Program-made: the position numbers and the translations under genes | Origin: Amborella trichopoda | Lineage: Eukaryota; Streptophyta; Magnoliopsida; Amborellales; Amborellaceae | Assembly (NCBI RefSeq): GCF_000471905.2 | Contig: NW_006500337.1 | Location: 973,732-1,037,731, forward strand | Direction: 5' to 3' | DNA: 64,000 nt | Notes under the pieces: generated by a model | Told to the model about the DNA's origin: nothing | Seen by the model: the letters and a program-made list of their open reading frames with translations, nothing else | Databases searched by the model: none | Part shown: positions 12,170 through 38,400 of the stretch, in pieces | Layout: each line of letters starts with the position of its first letter | How positions within the stretch are numbered: position 1 is the stretch's first letter

Positions 12170-13271
12170 CGCTCCACCCCTCATTATTCTCTCCTCATCA
12201 TTTATTAGCTAAAAAACCCTGCCAATTTAGTTTCTCTCTCTTCCAGATTTTTTATTCCATTAATTTTTTTTTTCTCTTTTTTTTTCTCTCTTTCAACATT
12301 TTCTCCTGCGATGAAGATTCCAGGGTTTGGAGAAGCCCCAGTTTTAATGGCGTAAATCTTGGTGCGGTTCTCCCTGGACAATGGGCCTCGCAATCTAGGG
12401 TTTCTTTCGAGATTTTTTTGAGTTGGTGATTTCGGGATCGCGGCCAGGGGCTCGGGTTCTGGTTTTTGGGGCTTTTGTGATGCTTTTGTGATGGTGTTCT
12501 GGTTACGGTGAATCGGTTTAGGATTTTCTCTTAGATAGAGATAATCAGTTGTGTTGTCCATTGGAAGCTTTGGAATTGGATTGATTTGGAGAGAGAGAGA
12601 GAGGCGGCTTTCTCCTTGATGAAACACTGAATCGAGTCTTTGAGAGAAAGAGGCGGCTTTCTCCTTGATGAATCACTGAATTGAGTATTTGAGGTGGAAC
12701 CTATTTGCATTTATTGTTGCCCTTTGAATTCGGGGGTTCAATCGTGTGTATTTTATTAGAATAGGCTAATGTGAATTATTTTCGAATAAATGTTGGATTC
12801 TGGTTCTGTTTAGGGAAAATATGAGTTTTGATCGGTCGATTTTATTGGGATTGCCTTAATCTTTCAGTTTTCTGGAAAATAATTGATCAGGGTTGCATAA
12901 TTACTCTTGATTAAGAGTTCTTATCAGGGGATCCGATTGAATGGTGTCAGTGCCACAGTATTTTCGAAGGATATCTAAAATTGATCGCATTAGGGTTTGG
13001 AGTGGTGACTTTGATAGGTGACAAAGGTGCCTATTTTCTGCAGTAAAACGATTAAATTCTGTTCGAGCTTGGGTTTGGTCGATGTATTCTGTTAGTTGCT
13101 AAGGTGCCTATCACTTACTGATTAAGGTCTCTACTTGCTTGTATACAGATCAAAATTTTGATCTAAACCCAGGATATTAATTAGTGGGTAAGGTGCCCAT
13201 CTTCTTGGGTTCAGAGTGAACTAGGATTTTGTGGTTACTTCTATTGGATCAAGCTTGGATTGAGTTGGATC
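12170..13271 (+). promoter_or_regulatory. Proximal promoter and 5' leader of the kinase gene
   Basis: Upstream of the kinase start codon lies about 1.1 kb rich in CT runs (12225-12300) and 'CTAGGGTTT'-like motifs (12396-12405), both common in plant promoters and leaders. No convincing TATA box or transcription start was found. The last acceptor-like site before the ATG is TTGGGTTCAG near 13210, so a leader intron is possible but unproven. A 49-bp duplication lies within it. Confidence 0.35.
12602..12699. repeat. 49-bp tandem duplication in the kinase leader
   Basis: The unit AGGCGGCTTTCTCCTTGATG plus following sequence occurs at 12602 and again at 12651, with a few substitutions. It lies in the presumed 5' leader of the kinase gene and would be transcribed if the leader starts upstream. 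Confidence 0.8.
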
Positions 13272-25984
<12,713 letters not shown>

Positions 25985-26300
25985 AGAGGAGAGGGTGATA
26001 GATTTCAATGTGGTAAACCATTCTCTCTCTCTGCAGGGGGGCTAATAGCCCTTGTGATTTCCTGTCTATACGGCCTTTATTTCCCTCATGGTAATGTGTA
26101 AATGCAAATTCCATTGGAGGTCTCTCTCTCTCTCATTGCATCTTGGCCAAAGGCTCTCTCTCTCTCTCATTGCATCTTGTCCAAGGGCCCAAGGAGCTGG
26201 TATCATGTCGTAGGCTGACTGGAATTATATAATTTTTCTTTTTACCTTTTTATTATTTTTTCCAAATATAAAGGGGGAATTGTTGATATATGGGACTTTA
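25985..26300 (+). terminator. 3' UTR of the kinase gene
   Basis: Follows the TAA stop. A 40-bp unit (CTCTCTCTCTCATTGCATCTTG plus flank, shown here in two parts: CT run then CATTGCATCTTG) is duplicated at about 26121-26200. AAATAAAG overlaps the stop codon itself and is too early to be the main poly(A) signal; AAATATAAAG near 26264 is the better candidate. The exact end is not determinable. Confidence 0.4.
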
Positions 26301-27174
26301 TGGTGTTGTAGAAGGCTGGACTTTCATTATCAATATTCTTTTTACTTTGATGAGGATGATGCTATTGTTATTACTATTACAGAATCATGGACATGCTTTT
26401 TTTCTTTATGTTTATATTTTGGAAATGCTTTGGAGCTTTATAGGGAGATTTCATTTGTTCCTCTAATGGAAAGAGCTCTCACCACCCTTTATTAAGATAG
26501 CTCTGTTACCATTGTCTTAATGCTTGCTTCAAGATGGTGAAACATCTCGAATGCTAGAATGCTGTATTTCGATGCAAACCGTTTAATGTGTCGTGCTCGA
26601 TTGTGGGTTGTAATTTTTGGTTCACCCTCTAATTTGAATTTAAAAGGAGATGCGTCAAAAGCAACGAGTGAAAGAGAGAGGGCCTCTAATTTGAACTTAA
26701 AAAAGGCGCTTCGAAATCTGTGAGAGAGAGAGAGGCTTGTTTACTGAAAGCGACTATGAATTCCATGAAGACCACATATGTGTTCTCTATGTTATCTCTG
26801 TGGTCTCTATGAACGGTGACTAGGTACAAGGGCATGAAAGAAACATTGCATGATATTCTCAAAAGGTGGCTATTGTGTCTCTTTTGGTCTCTATTCATGA
26901 TGACTTTGCTACAAGGTAGTGAGAGATCCATGCATTAAGACCGCGTTCATATCTCTTGGTCTGTGTGGTTGGTGACCGCCTCTCTATCGTTCATGGTCCT
27001 CCTTCAATTTGAATTGGCAGAAGGCACCTCCTTAGAGAGAGGGGGTGGCTTGGATTTGAAATTTTGACCTCTTCGGTAGCATGGGAACGATGCTATTATC
27101 TTTATGCCAAGGTAACAGGATGTTAGTACATTTGTATGTGTTTAGTTTGGTGCAGTGGTTGGAAAATTGGTGAG

Positions 27175-27300
27175 CCGATTTATTTGTCAAAAAAAAGGAA
27201 AATTGGTGAGCGTATTCGGAATCGCTTCAATTGGCTGCCGATTTATTTGTCAAAAAAAAGGAAAATTGGTGAGCGTATTCGGAATCGCTTCAATTGGCTG
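27175..27300. repeat. 63-bp tandem duplication
   Basis: Units starting CCGATTTATTTGTC at 27175 and 27238 are identical, including the CGTATTCGGAATCGCTTC segment. A further GGAAAATTGGTGAG lies immediately upstream, so a third partial unit is present. Confidence 0.9.
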
Positions 27301-27344
27301 GGGCTGGGGCTGGGGCTGGGGCTGGGGTTGGGGTTGGGGTTGGG
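27296..27344 (+). repeat. (GGGGCT)n(GGGGTT)n hexamer tract
   Basis: About four GGGGCT units followed by three GGGGTT units and GGG. It follows the 63-bp duplication without a break. Eight runs of four G spaced by two bases make a strong G-quadruplex candidate. The second half resembles TTGGGG telomere-type repeat, but three units in the middle of a gene-rich region are not a telomere. Confidence 0.85.
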
Positions 27345-27890
27345 ATGCCAGTCCTGCTTGGGTTATTCGGAATTGGGATCTCATGCTGAATCACTCAAGT
27401 AGGCCCAAACCAAGAGAGTTCCATCCTTTGGAATGTGGGTGTTGTGAACGTTGCTTCCTGGCAGTGAACTAGGTTCATTGCATAAGCTTGTGCAATTTTG
27501 GGAATTTTGGAGTAATATTTTTTTTCAGTATTTTTTCCATTTTTATTTTTTGTCATCGATACTGGTTGCCTCTAATTGGTGAGCCGACTTGAGAATCGGT
27601 GAGCCACCTCGAAGTTATCGATGTGACTCGAATCAGCAAGTTCTGATTTGGCACCCAATTCCTGCTTGTTAAACACTTTGCTGCCACTTTGCGTAAAAGC
27701 CTGCTATGCTCTAAATTTTGGAAAGCCTAATGCGTGGATAATACCATTCCATATGAGAATGTCCGAAATGGATATAATATCAGAAATAGAAATGGTGTAA
27801 TTGTTCAGTAGCCCCATGTTTTCCAATATCGGCCAAATATGCCCAAATCACTTTTCTCTTTTGAGAAATTTATATAGACCTTAATTTCTC

Positions 27891-28041
27891 AAGTATTTAA
27901 CATTTTACCCTCTTCGGCTATTGCATCTTAAAATTATATGTATTTTCTTATTATAGGAAAATATATATAGTTTTAAGTAACAGGAAAATACGTACGGTTT
28001 TAAGTTGCAATAGCGGAAGAGGATAAAATGTTAAATATCTT
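27891..28041. repeat. Short foldback (151 bp)
   Basis: Arms of about 58 bp: the left starts AAGTATTTAACATTTTACCC and the right, on the other strand, AAGATATTTAACATTTTATCC. Both continue CTCTTC(G/C)GCTATTGCA(T/A)CTTAAAA. The loop is about 35 bp. It looks like a small MITE or foldback; no target-site duplication was identified. Confidence 0.7.
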
Positions 28042-28950
28042 ATATCGTAAATGTTAAATATCTTATATGTTAAGTGTATTTTGACAAATATTTATGTTCT
28101 TTTTGTTTTTGTTAAGTGTAGTGTGACTCAGCAATTAAGGCCATGAATCCATGTCCAAATGAGATGAATTCAAAGATTTTATCCTTTTTTTTTTTTTTGG
28201 GTATTTTGTAGCATTTGAACAACTTGACAATCACAAACTTTGACCAACTTCAAAAGTCACAGTTTTTCTTCTTGTCTTTTTTTTTTTTGCCAAAGAGAAA
28301 ATTGAGCTAATAAAGACTTATACAAAAGATAAAAATAAAGAGATATCATATTTGTAATCATATTGAAATTTCCATGGGCACTCGTTGGTGATTTGTATGA
28401 TATGTTATAAGGGAAGTGTAGAATCAGATCTTTTAATCTTTAATATAAGATTGGGTGGTTAGGAAGGAGTTATAGATTGTGTTCAAATTTTGAAATGTTG
28501 TTTTCAAACTTTGAATGGAGAAAAGACATATCTTTTTACATCTAACAAGTATGAGTGATTATGAATTTGTAATTTTTTTCATGACATATAAGATCCCCTT
28601 CCAAAAGAGGGAACAAAAAAAATCTTAAGAAAATAATTTTTTTTGAGATTCAATTGAAAGAAAAAAAAGAAACCTAATATATTTCTTTTGGTGGGGCATT
28701 TTGGGCAGGTGTAATCCAATCAGGAGTAGTTTCGTCTATGTCCTTAGTCCCATCGTTCTTAATTAAGCTCGAGGTAATCATGATTATCGAACCAAAGCAT
28801 TCAGGGACAAATTTCGTCATTTTGCAAAGACATAGGGGTATTTTAGCTATTCTCCCCTCCCGAGCGCGGCCACGCATTTAAGAAGAGGGGGCACTCCCGC
28901 AATTAGTTGCTTAATTTGGTCATTAATTAATCCCCTGCATTTTTCATTTC

Positions 28951-28957
28951 TATATAG
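28951..28957 (+). promoter_or_regulatory. Candidate TATA box of the PP2A B'' gene
   Basis: TATATAG sits about 460 bp upstream of the start codon, and a GA-rich leader begins about 25-30 bp downstream (28975 on). The GA tracts at 28976-29070 would then lie in the 5' leader. Spacing and sequence fit a plant core promoter, but no transcript confirms it. Confidence 0.45.
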
Positions 28958-29411
28958 TGCGAGAGTCTCCCGTTAGAGAGGGAGAGAGAGAGACTTGCTC
29001 CTCTGCTAAGCTTTAGAGAGAGAGAGAGAGGGAGAGGTGATTTCCTTCTAATTGTTAGAGAGAGAAAGATTGGTTTTTTCCTGCTAGAATCGTGATTCCT
29101 CAATTTTTGAAGTTGTCTAAGATCTAGGGTTTGGATTGTATCGAGTTTCCTGTGAATGTGCAGAAGAAACTGTGACGATCCAGGGATTTTTCTTTTGTGG
29201 AGCTGGACTTTTCTTCTTACTCATATTAAGCTCGATTTTAGGGTCTTGGGCCAGGAGGAGGGGTTAAAATTCGACTCTCTGGTGAATCTGTTGGGGATCT
29301 AGGGTTTCATGGGCTTTGCAGCTTGAAGATTGTGTCCTTTACCGGGAAATTATTATTTTTCTCTCTCTTGCATGAGACTTGGATTTGATAGAACGAGAAA
29401 CAGAGGATTTT

Positions 29412-32400
29412 ATGGATATGGAAGTTTCAGGGGATGTGGGTTCTATAGACCCGGACTTGTTACAGTTGGCTGAAGTCTCGCCTTTGGCCTTGAAGTCAAA
29501 CAGGGACTTGATTGATGAATTGTATTCTCAATGGCTCTCTCTTCCTGACACCAGTCGATTGGTACTCGTCCTTCACCTTTAATTTGAAAATACAGTTTAT
29601 GCGTTTCCCTTAGATATGCAGTTTTTTGTTTTATTGATTGCATTTGTATGTAAAATTTATTGTCTTACATAGCGTATTTTAGTTTTTTTTTTGTAATTTG
29701 ATTTTCTTTGTTTGGGTTTCTGAACTCCAAAATTGAGATGGTATGATTGCTGAGTTATTTTTATCATCTTTATTTTTTATTTATCACAACTAATTGTAGA
29801 TTAAAGGAATTTACAATAACTGGGCGGGTTTATAGGCTGTCTTTCTTATTTGGGTTATAGATATTTGTATTGCTTCTTTGTTTGAAGTTTAGATTTTGGC
29901 ATTTGAGTAAGGTAATATGTCGCATGCATGGTGTGGTTTTCGATGATTTGGTTTGATGAAACAGTCTTTGTCCATATAAATGTTTAGTCATTCATCTGAA
30001 GCACTGCCTGCTTTAGTACTAAGTGTAAATTTATCTGATGGAATAGCTGGGAATTGTAATTACGATAATGAGTTTAGTTTAGGTTCAAAATCATTTTGGG
30101 TTGTTATTTATAATGGTTTTGGTTCTGTTTATAATTAGTACATTTAGTTGTACTCATCTTTACATTTGATTATTAGCTACATGTTCCCAGTGAGTATCAC
30201 ATTTCACATATGTATGAATATTTGCATGCTTGAAGAAATGTAACATACTAATTTGTCTGATGCGGAACAACTGTTTTACCTAAAATTAAATTTTGACTAG
30301 AAACAACCATCCTCTCAGTACAGAGTGCTTGATCAGTGCACTTAGATGTGGTTGTAATTTATGGCTATTCATAGAAATGGGTCAAGTGCTTTGTCAAGAA
30401 TAAATTGATGGTTAAGAGTTGTTAATTCATGTAGAGTTAATCATTTTGTCGGATTATTGGTCATGGTTTCCCAAAATGGAGTATCAGTTCTTCTAGGGAC
30501 ATGTATAGATTCATGTTACATGTGTTGTGGTTTGCTACCTAGTGCCCCCCTGGAGACTAATTCTTAAAGGTTTTACCTTTACGTGCAAGTGAGAGATTTT
30601 GCCACTTCAAAACCATTTTATTTAGATGAATAAATTAATATGACACTATTCTACTTGTTATTGCTTGAATTTTCCTTGTTCATATATTCTTGTTGATCTT
30701 TTTAGTCTTTATGCTTCAGAAAGAGTCTATAGGGAAGTCTTTTGCATAGTATCCACATCATAGCAACTTGGTAAGGGTGTGGAAAATGGAATGGAGAATA
30801 TATCTCATAAGAAATTAAGGAGAATTGAGAACAACATGTACCTTCATTCTAAATAATAGCATAATTAAGACCTGTTAAATGGAAAACATTGTTTCCTAGA
30901 ATTTCTAACTCATATTGTTTCTAGATTGTGGTTGGATTGGTTGAGATTTTTTAGAGAATTGACAGAGAGATGGTTTTATGAAATGGCAATGCGAGTGTTA
31001 AATATGACATGGTCAAGTGGGAGAGTTTGTAACTAAGTATTAGGGGCTGAAGAATTTTCCCGCCGCTCCTTCCCCATGCATCCTTGTGGGTATTAAGGTA
31101 TTCATTTGTGAGCTCTACCTCTTCTTTCAACAACGTAACCTTGAGCTCATAAGGTGTAGGGGCCGTATATCTTGGCCTAAACTACCCCACTGCCTCCAAC
31201 ATAGCTTGAAAGCTCTTCAAACTAGCAATTTTGAATGGCATTCCAGTTTGATAATACCATCATGCTACATTTTGAGAGACTTAATCCCTATCCTTCTTCT
31301 TAGAATGGATCACTGAACTAGTATGTGCCCTTTCTCTAACTGCCATCTCTGGATCGGATGGGGGAAATAAGAATCAATAAGTCCCCTTCTTCAAGGCTGT
31401 GCTTGGTCTAGAAATGGAGCCCCCTTCCTTTGCATAGTCATCTTCATCTTCTTCTTTTCCAAAAGTATATACAAATCTCATGATGTCTTCATATTTTTTC
31501 TTTGCCTCTTCCCTCTTCTTTTGGCCCCTTTGTAAATGATCTATCATCTCTTTCCTTTCATCTCCAAGCACTTGAGTACATGGGGCTACATCCCCCCTAA
31601 CGTTGGCCAAATGCTTCTTCAATTGATTAATGCCAACATTATGCTCCTTTTACAAAACATGCAAGCTACCTTGTCTCGTTATAGCATTGGGACAAAATCC
31701 ATATTTCCAACCCGGATAAACTTTTTTATATGAACTTGAAGAAGTCATTGTCATCTAGAGCCCTCAAATATCACCTAAACCTGAAAATTACACAAAACCG
31801 CCAAAAACAAACTTGAATACTTTATGACAAGTTCAATGTCTAGATAAATCCACAAAATTCAAATTAATTTACAAAATAAAATTTAAACTACCCAAATATT
31901 GAGTAAGGAATCACCATCATCATCCTCAGGATCTTTTCCCAACTATTTGGGGTCGGCTACACAAATCCTAGTCCGCTATTTTTCTCTATTAATGCCATAC
32001 CCTCAGTGAGGCTATAAGTCTCCATATATTTTCTCATTATTTCCAATCACGTCATTTTGAGCCTACTCATTCCTTTTTTTGTACCTTTCACTTGAACCGA
32101 CTTCTTGTACCTCCTAACCCTAAGGTATTTTCTTTCATGTTATTGCCTATTGATGCCACGCCTAAGTTCTTTCGAATGTATTTATTTCGAATTCTATCCC
32201 TTCTTGTCTTGTCACTCATCCATTTCAACATCTTCATCTCAGTTGCAATCATCCTATAGGTGTATTGCTTCTTGAACACTTAACATTCTACCCCATAAAG
32301 TAAAGTTGGCCTTATAGCTGTCTAATTGAACTTACCTTTCAGCTTCATTGGTATGCGACAATCACATACAACTCCAGTTGCACATTCCTCTTTCCCCACC

Positions 32401-35400
32401 CAGCTCTAATTATATGTGTGACATCTTCTTCAATCTCTCTATTTTCATGGATGATCTACCCAAGATATTGAAAGCATACTCTTTTTGGTATTTTTTGGCC
32501 ATCAATCTTAATTACTTTCTCCCCTCTACTCCTATTATCACTAAACTTGCATTCCATATACGTTGTCAACATACACCACTGTACCTCATCTTGTAGAAGC
32601 CTAGTTAAGTTGTCCATAACTAAGACAAAGAGGAATGAGCTCACTGTTGATCCCTGATGTAGATTTATTGTCACTGAAAACTCACTTATCTCTCGACTAG
32701 TTGTTCGCACAATAGTTAGTACTTCCTCTTACATATCTCTCACCAAGTCAATGTAGTATCTGAAGACTATTTTCTTTTCCAACACCCACAAAATTAAATC
32801 TCGAGGTACTCTATCATAAGATTTTTCTAGATCAATAAAAGCCATGTGGAGGTCTTTTCTCTTTGCCCTTAACTTCTCAATCAATTGTCTAAGTAGGAAA
32901 ATATCATCAGTTGTTGGCTTCTTTGGCGTAAAACCGAATTGGTTTTTTGATACATTCATTTTATGCCTTAGTCGTTGCTCAATCTGTCTCTCCCACAGTT
33001 TCATGGCGTGACTCATAAGTTTGATCCCTTGATCGTTTGCACACTTATGTATGTCTCCTTTGTTTTTGTAAATAGGTACGACAATAGTTTTCCTCCATTC
33101 ATCTAGCATTTTCTTTATTCTTAGCATCTTGTTGAACAACTTGGTCAACCAGTCAATGTCGATCTCCCCCATGCACTTCCAAACCTCTATCGGGATACCA
33201 TTTGGTCTAAAAGCCTTTCCTATTTTCATCATCTTCAAAGCTTATGTCACTTTCGATATCATAATCCTACAAATGTGCTGACCACCGCTCTCATTTATGC
33301 CAACGATTCATTCTACAAGTATGTTCTCATTGTGTTTATTATTTAATTATTTTTTAAAATAAACTCTCCCCTTTTTGTTGACCTCTTCATCCTTCATTAA
33401 GACCCTTTGATCCTCCTCCTTTACGCATTTAGTATGATCTAGATCCCTACACTTCTTCTCTCTCATTTTTTCTAATTAGAAGACATTTTTTGACTTTTCT
33501 TGTTTGTATTCTACTGTATAGACATATGCCTTAAGTTTAGCATTACTTACTATTTGTTAAGCGTCCTTCTTGGTATTTTTATAGTCTTCTAAGTTTTGCT
33601 CATTTCTATTTACGTTGCCAAATTTTAGAACATGATCGCTTTTCACTAATTGCCTTATGAATTTCATTACTCCACCAAGTTTCTTTATCGGAATTTTTTT
33701 CCCCCCTAGTTTCCCCTAAAACTTCTTTTGCCACTTTCTTAGTACAGTTAGCCATTTCATTCCACATAACATTGACCTCATGTTCAGAGTTCTAATTTCT
33801 TTCTTTACCTAATTTATCCCTAAAGAAGTCTATTTTCTCATTTTAAAATATCACTGCCTAGTTCTTCGACACCTATTAATTTCACACATATTCAGTAAGG
33901 AATACAACCCAATTAAGGTGGGGTATTTATTTCCTATATAATAGTTTACTAAATAACTCTGTAGTGTAAATGGACAACTCAAACACATTATTGAATCAAT
34001 AACATAAATCACAATCACCGAAATATGCAAGAGCCACTAATGTCATATTAAATATAAAAAATTGATCATCCAAAAACTTACAAATGGGCAATAAAGTGTA
34101 AAATTAAATATATTGCCTATTTCAATATTTCGACAATCCAAGGAAGAACAAAACCTAGCATGCTCAAGAAAAAAAAAATTCTAAAATAAATGTCAAAAAT
34201 TCAAATTAAAACCTACACATTAATAGATATATGATTTAAGCTAAAGATTAAGCAAATTTAAAAGTACAATGAATCATCAACCAACTTTTCATAAACATTA
34301 CAAAACCCTAAACCAAGAAAAGAAATACACCAGCCTCTCAAAACACTTTCTTTTCTTTGGGTTCGGTGGGGGTGGGGGGTATGACCATTTTTGCCGTCAA
34401 CTGAGGGTCTTTTATGACCCTTGGCCAAGGGCAACCATTGGGCTACCTAGGCGGGTGCTCGACAACAACATTGCATAGGTTTATCACCCTTGGCTGAGGG
34501 CAACCATTGGGCTACCTAGGTGGGTGCTTGACAACAACATTGCATAGGGTCTTGCCTAGGCCCTATGTTGTGCAATAAGGCCACTTTGTGCCTAGCCCCC
34601 TAGGCAGTCGAATTTTTTATCAGTTGTCGAGTTTGATAAATTTGTATTGATTTCGATTCCTCATTATATATTTTAAGATCCATTTTCTTGAGGAATTCTT
34701 TTAGTGCAAATAATCTTTGAGGAACTTAGGAAGAAGGTTGAATAAGGTGGTTTTGATGCTGAATTCATCTTAGCACACTTCAAAACTCGAGGAAGAGTTT
34801 TCTCCAATTAAGGCAGTCTAATATAGGACAAAATTATTTTATTTTTAGTTTTTATTTAATTACAATGGGTGGTATTTTAATTTTAGGGTTTATTGTTAGG
34901 ATTATTTAGTTCTTTTAAGGATTATAGGGTTTTTTTTTTTATTTGTATGGGATTTTAGGATTCGTTCAAAAAAGTACTTTGAATGTTTATGAAATATTTT
35001 AGTTTTATCATCATCAGCAAAGCTTTTTTCCAATTAATTGGGTCGGCTACACAAATCTTGGTCTACAATTATGCTCTATTAAGGGCCATACCCTAAGTGA
35101 GGCCAAAGGCCCCAAGTCTTTTCTCACTACTTCCAACCCCATCCTTTTGGACCTACCCCTTGCCCTTTTTGAGCTTTCCACTTGAACTAACTCACAGCTC
35201 CTAACAGGCGCTGTACTGGGTCTACGCCACACATGGCCAGGCCACCAAAGTCTACTTTCTCTTGTCATATCGCCTATTGGTGCTACACCTAAATTCTCCC
35301 AAATGTATTAACTTTGAATTCTATTCCTTCTTATCTTGGCACTCATCCATCTCAACATCTTCATCTCAGCTACACTCGTTCTATGGTTATGTTGTTTTTT

Positions 35401-38400
35401 GACCGCCCAACATTTTGCCTCATAAAGTAAAGCTAGTCTCACAACTGTCCTATAGACTTTCCTATTAGCTTCATTGGTATGTGGCGATCATGTAAAAGTC
35501 TGGTTGCACATGTTCATTCGACCCACCCAGCTCTAATTCTATGTGCGACATCTTCCCCAATCTCTATTTTCTTGAATTATGTGCGACATCTTCCCAATCT
35601 CTATTTTCTTGGATTATTTTGAGCAGTAAAAATATTATTATAAATTTTGTGGTTAAGTTGGGACTTAGTTTTGGCTATCAAGTCAATTTTATTTTGGCTA
35701 AGGTTAGTTTGGACTTTTGTACCCCACTTAAAAATATAAATAAAGGTTCGTGAAAGACCAGGGTCGTTCATGTGAGTTTTAAGGAACAAAGAATGAGATT
35801 TAAAAACTAAGCTTGGAGCCTTAGTTTGGGCTTTTGGGAATGAAACTGAGGTTTCCTTCAACCTGTGCTTGTGCTTCATTTGGAATTTGTTAGTTTTCTG
35901 CTTTCTTTCTCAAATCCATATCTCAAAGAGCTATTCCTATGGCTTCCTAGGTTTATCCATGAACAGAAGGGTGAAAATGTATTCTAAGTTCTTGCACAGT
36001 TTGAGGGATGAAAGGCTTCTTCAATCTTTGAATCCGGTGCTTCTAGATAGTTTGTACTCTCTTGGAATTAATTGGCCTCTTTATATTGCCTGTGATGCAT
36101 TGGTTTATTTGTTGGCTTACTTTTGGGTTGAGGTTGTGTTTTTAGAGGCTTAACTACAGTTGGAGCTTTTGGTCCAGTTGTGGGGACTGAAACACTTCAA
36201 TTTTTTGCAACTGAGGGCAAGGATGACAGTGGCGAAAGAGAGTGTGAAGGCGAAATATATCTCGTGGGTACTAGACAGAGAGACTGTAGTGGGTTCTGTG
36301 TTAGTCTGTTGATGCCTGTGGACACTGCACACTCTGTAAAAGAGTTGGAAGAGGGCCCCTAAGATTTGAATGTGGGACCTACTGCTTAAAAATGCAGCAA
36401 CTACTGTGTGTGTGTGTCTAAACAATCACTATACTATTTATTCAAATAATGCTTGTACAAATGTGCCTTGCCGTTCCGCTTTTAGTGTTGAAGTACTAGA
36501 TTTAGACACATCACTGGTGTTGATATCCATGTAGCACTGGATTTGTTTGTGTTTTTCTTTTCTTTTTTTATGTTTTTTTTGTTTTTTGTGCTGCGGGTTG
36601 GGGGGACATTGATGAAACTTAAACATTGATGATACTCCATTAATCATTCAGGACTTCAGGTTTAGCGGGATTGGTGTACTGTTTAGTGAAGTGAAAAGGG
36701 CTTGTGAAGTTCAATGGGATTTGTAGTTCCGTGTAGTATGTGATCAGGACAGCACTTTGTGGACTTATTTTTTTATTCTCATTCTGAACCCCAAACAATT
36801 GGAATGGGACTCCTGAAAGATGATTGGATGGTAAACAGGTCTTCTTCTGGACCATGGAAGATTGCAAGTGTACTAAATGGGCTCTAGATAATTCACATCT
36901 ATTGAAGATTTAATTCCAACATGTTTTTTAGGGATGTGAGTGAAGCATTTGACATGTTTGGTTACAGTGGGATCTGTGGTATGAGTTGGATGAGTGAATT
37001 CTTTCCCTCCATTGGAAGACTTTGTATGTTGATGTTCATGATTCAGGTCAACAATCCTGATTTTGAGAGTCATTTTCTGGAATCTTAGAGATGATTTACT
37101 ATTTTTTAGCATTACTGCTAAAATGTAAAGATATAGTAGTTTTTTTAAAAAAATACATATGCTGTTAAGACTAATTCTTCTTTTGATAGGTAGTTTTTTG
37201 CCTAATATGCTAGTGAACTTTTGAGAAGATCATGGATGTCCGTAATTCACCTCCTTGACTTTCTCAATTTGAAAGCTGTTCGGTTTTTTCTTGCATTTTT
37301 CTCTCATTTGCTTCATGTAGTTGAAGCCTAAACTTCTACGAGTTTCATCTGCAAATTACTATTTTTAGAGTTTACTTTGTTTTCATATTAATGTGTGGAG
37401 ACATATATTCTCCTGATGTGTTGTCTTAGTTGTTGGCATTGTGAAAGTGATGTTTTCCTGATGTAATAACTTTCTATTCTGAAGATGATCTCGATCGTTT
37501 TCTGAGTTTCTCTCTCTGATGTTACTCACTAGTAAATTTTGCAAACAGGTAAAATCGCTGCTTGATGAAGCAAAATCAAGCACTCCCTTGAATGTTCCAG
37601 GCAACTCCAGCAGTGCAAATGCCACTGCAAGCAATTCCTTGCCTTCCATGTTTCCTGCAGGTAGTGCTCCTCCACTTTCTCCGCGGAGTAGTTCTGGTTC
37701 ACCTCGTGTTATGAAACGCTCTGTTGGGCCATCTTCGTTAGGATCTCCATTGAAGTTAGTCAGTGAGCCAGTTAGAGAGGTCATTCCTCAGGTATGTACT
37801 ATTTCTTTTCTTTTTTTTGTCTTATTTTATCCCCCCTTTTNNNNNNNNNNNNNNNNNNNNNNNNNNNNNNNNNNNNNNNNNNNNNNNNNNNNNNNNNNNN
37901 NNNNNNNNNNNNNNNNNNNNNNNNNNNNNNNNNNNNNNNNNNNNNNNNNNNNNNNNNNNNNNNNNNNNNNNNNNNNNNNNNNNNNNNNNNNNNNNNNNNN
38001 NNNNNNNNNNNNNNNNNNNNNNNNNNNNNNNNNNNNNNNNNNNNNNNNNNNNNNNNNNNNNNNNNNNNNNNNNNNNNNNNNNNNNNNNNNNNNNNNNNNN
38101 NNNNNNNNNNNNNNNNNNNNNNNNNNNNNNNNNNNNNNNNNNNNNNNNNNNNNNNNNNNNNNNNNNNNNNNNNNNNNNNNNNNNNNNNNNNNNNNNNNNN
38201 NNNNNNNNNNNNNNNNNNNNNNNNNNNNNNNNNNNNNNNNNNNNNNNNNNNNNNNNNNNNNNNNNNNNNNNNNNNNNNNNNNNNNNNNNNNNNNNNNNNN
38301 NNNNNNNNNNNNNNNNNNNNNNNNNNNNNNNNNNNNNNNNNNNNNNNNNNNNNNNNNNNNNNNNNNNNNNNNNNNNNNNNNNNNNNNNNNNNNNNNNNNN

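Noticed and set aside
12205-12627. 140-residue open frame on the minus strand
   Set aside because: It lies opposite the leader of the kinase gene, has low-complexity KEKKKEK content from CT runs, and resembles no family.
27330-27344. Interstitial telomere
   Set aside because: Only three GGGGTT units, unlike the plant TTTAGGG repeat, and continuous with a GGGGCT array.
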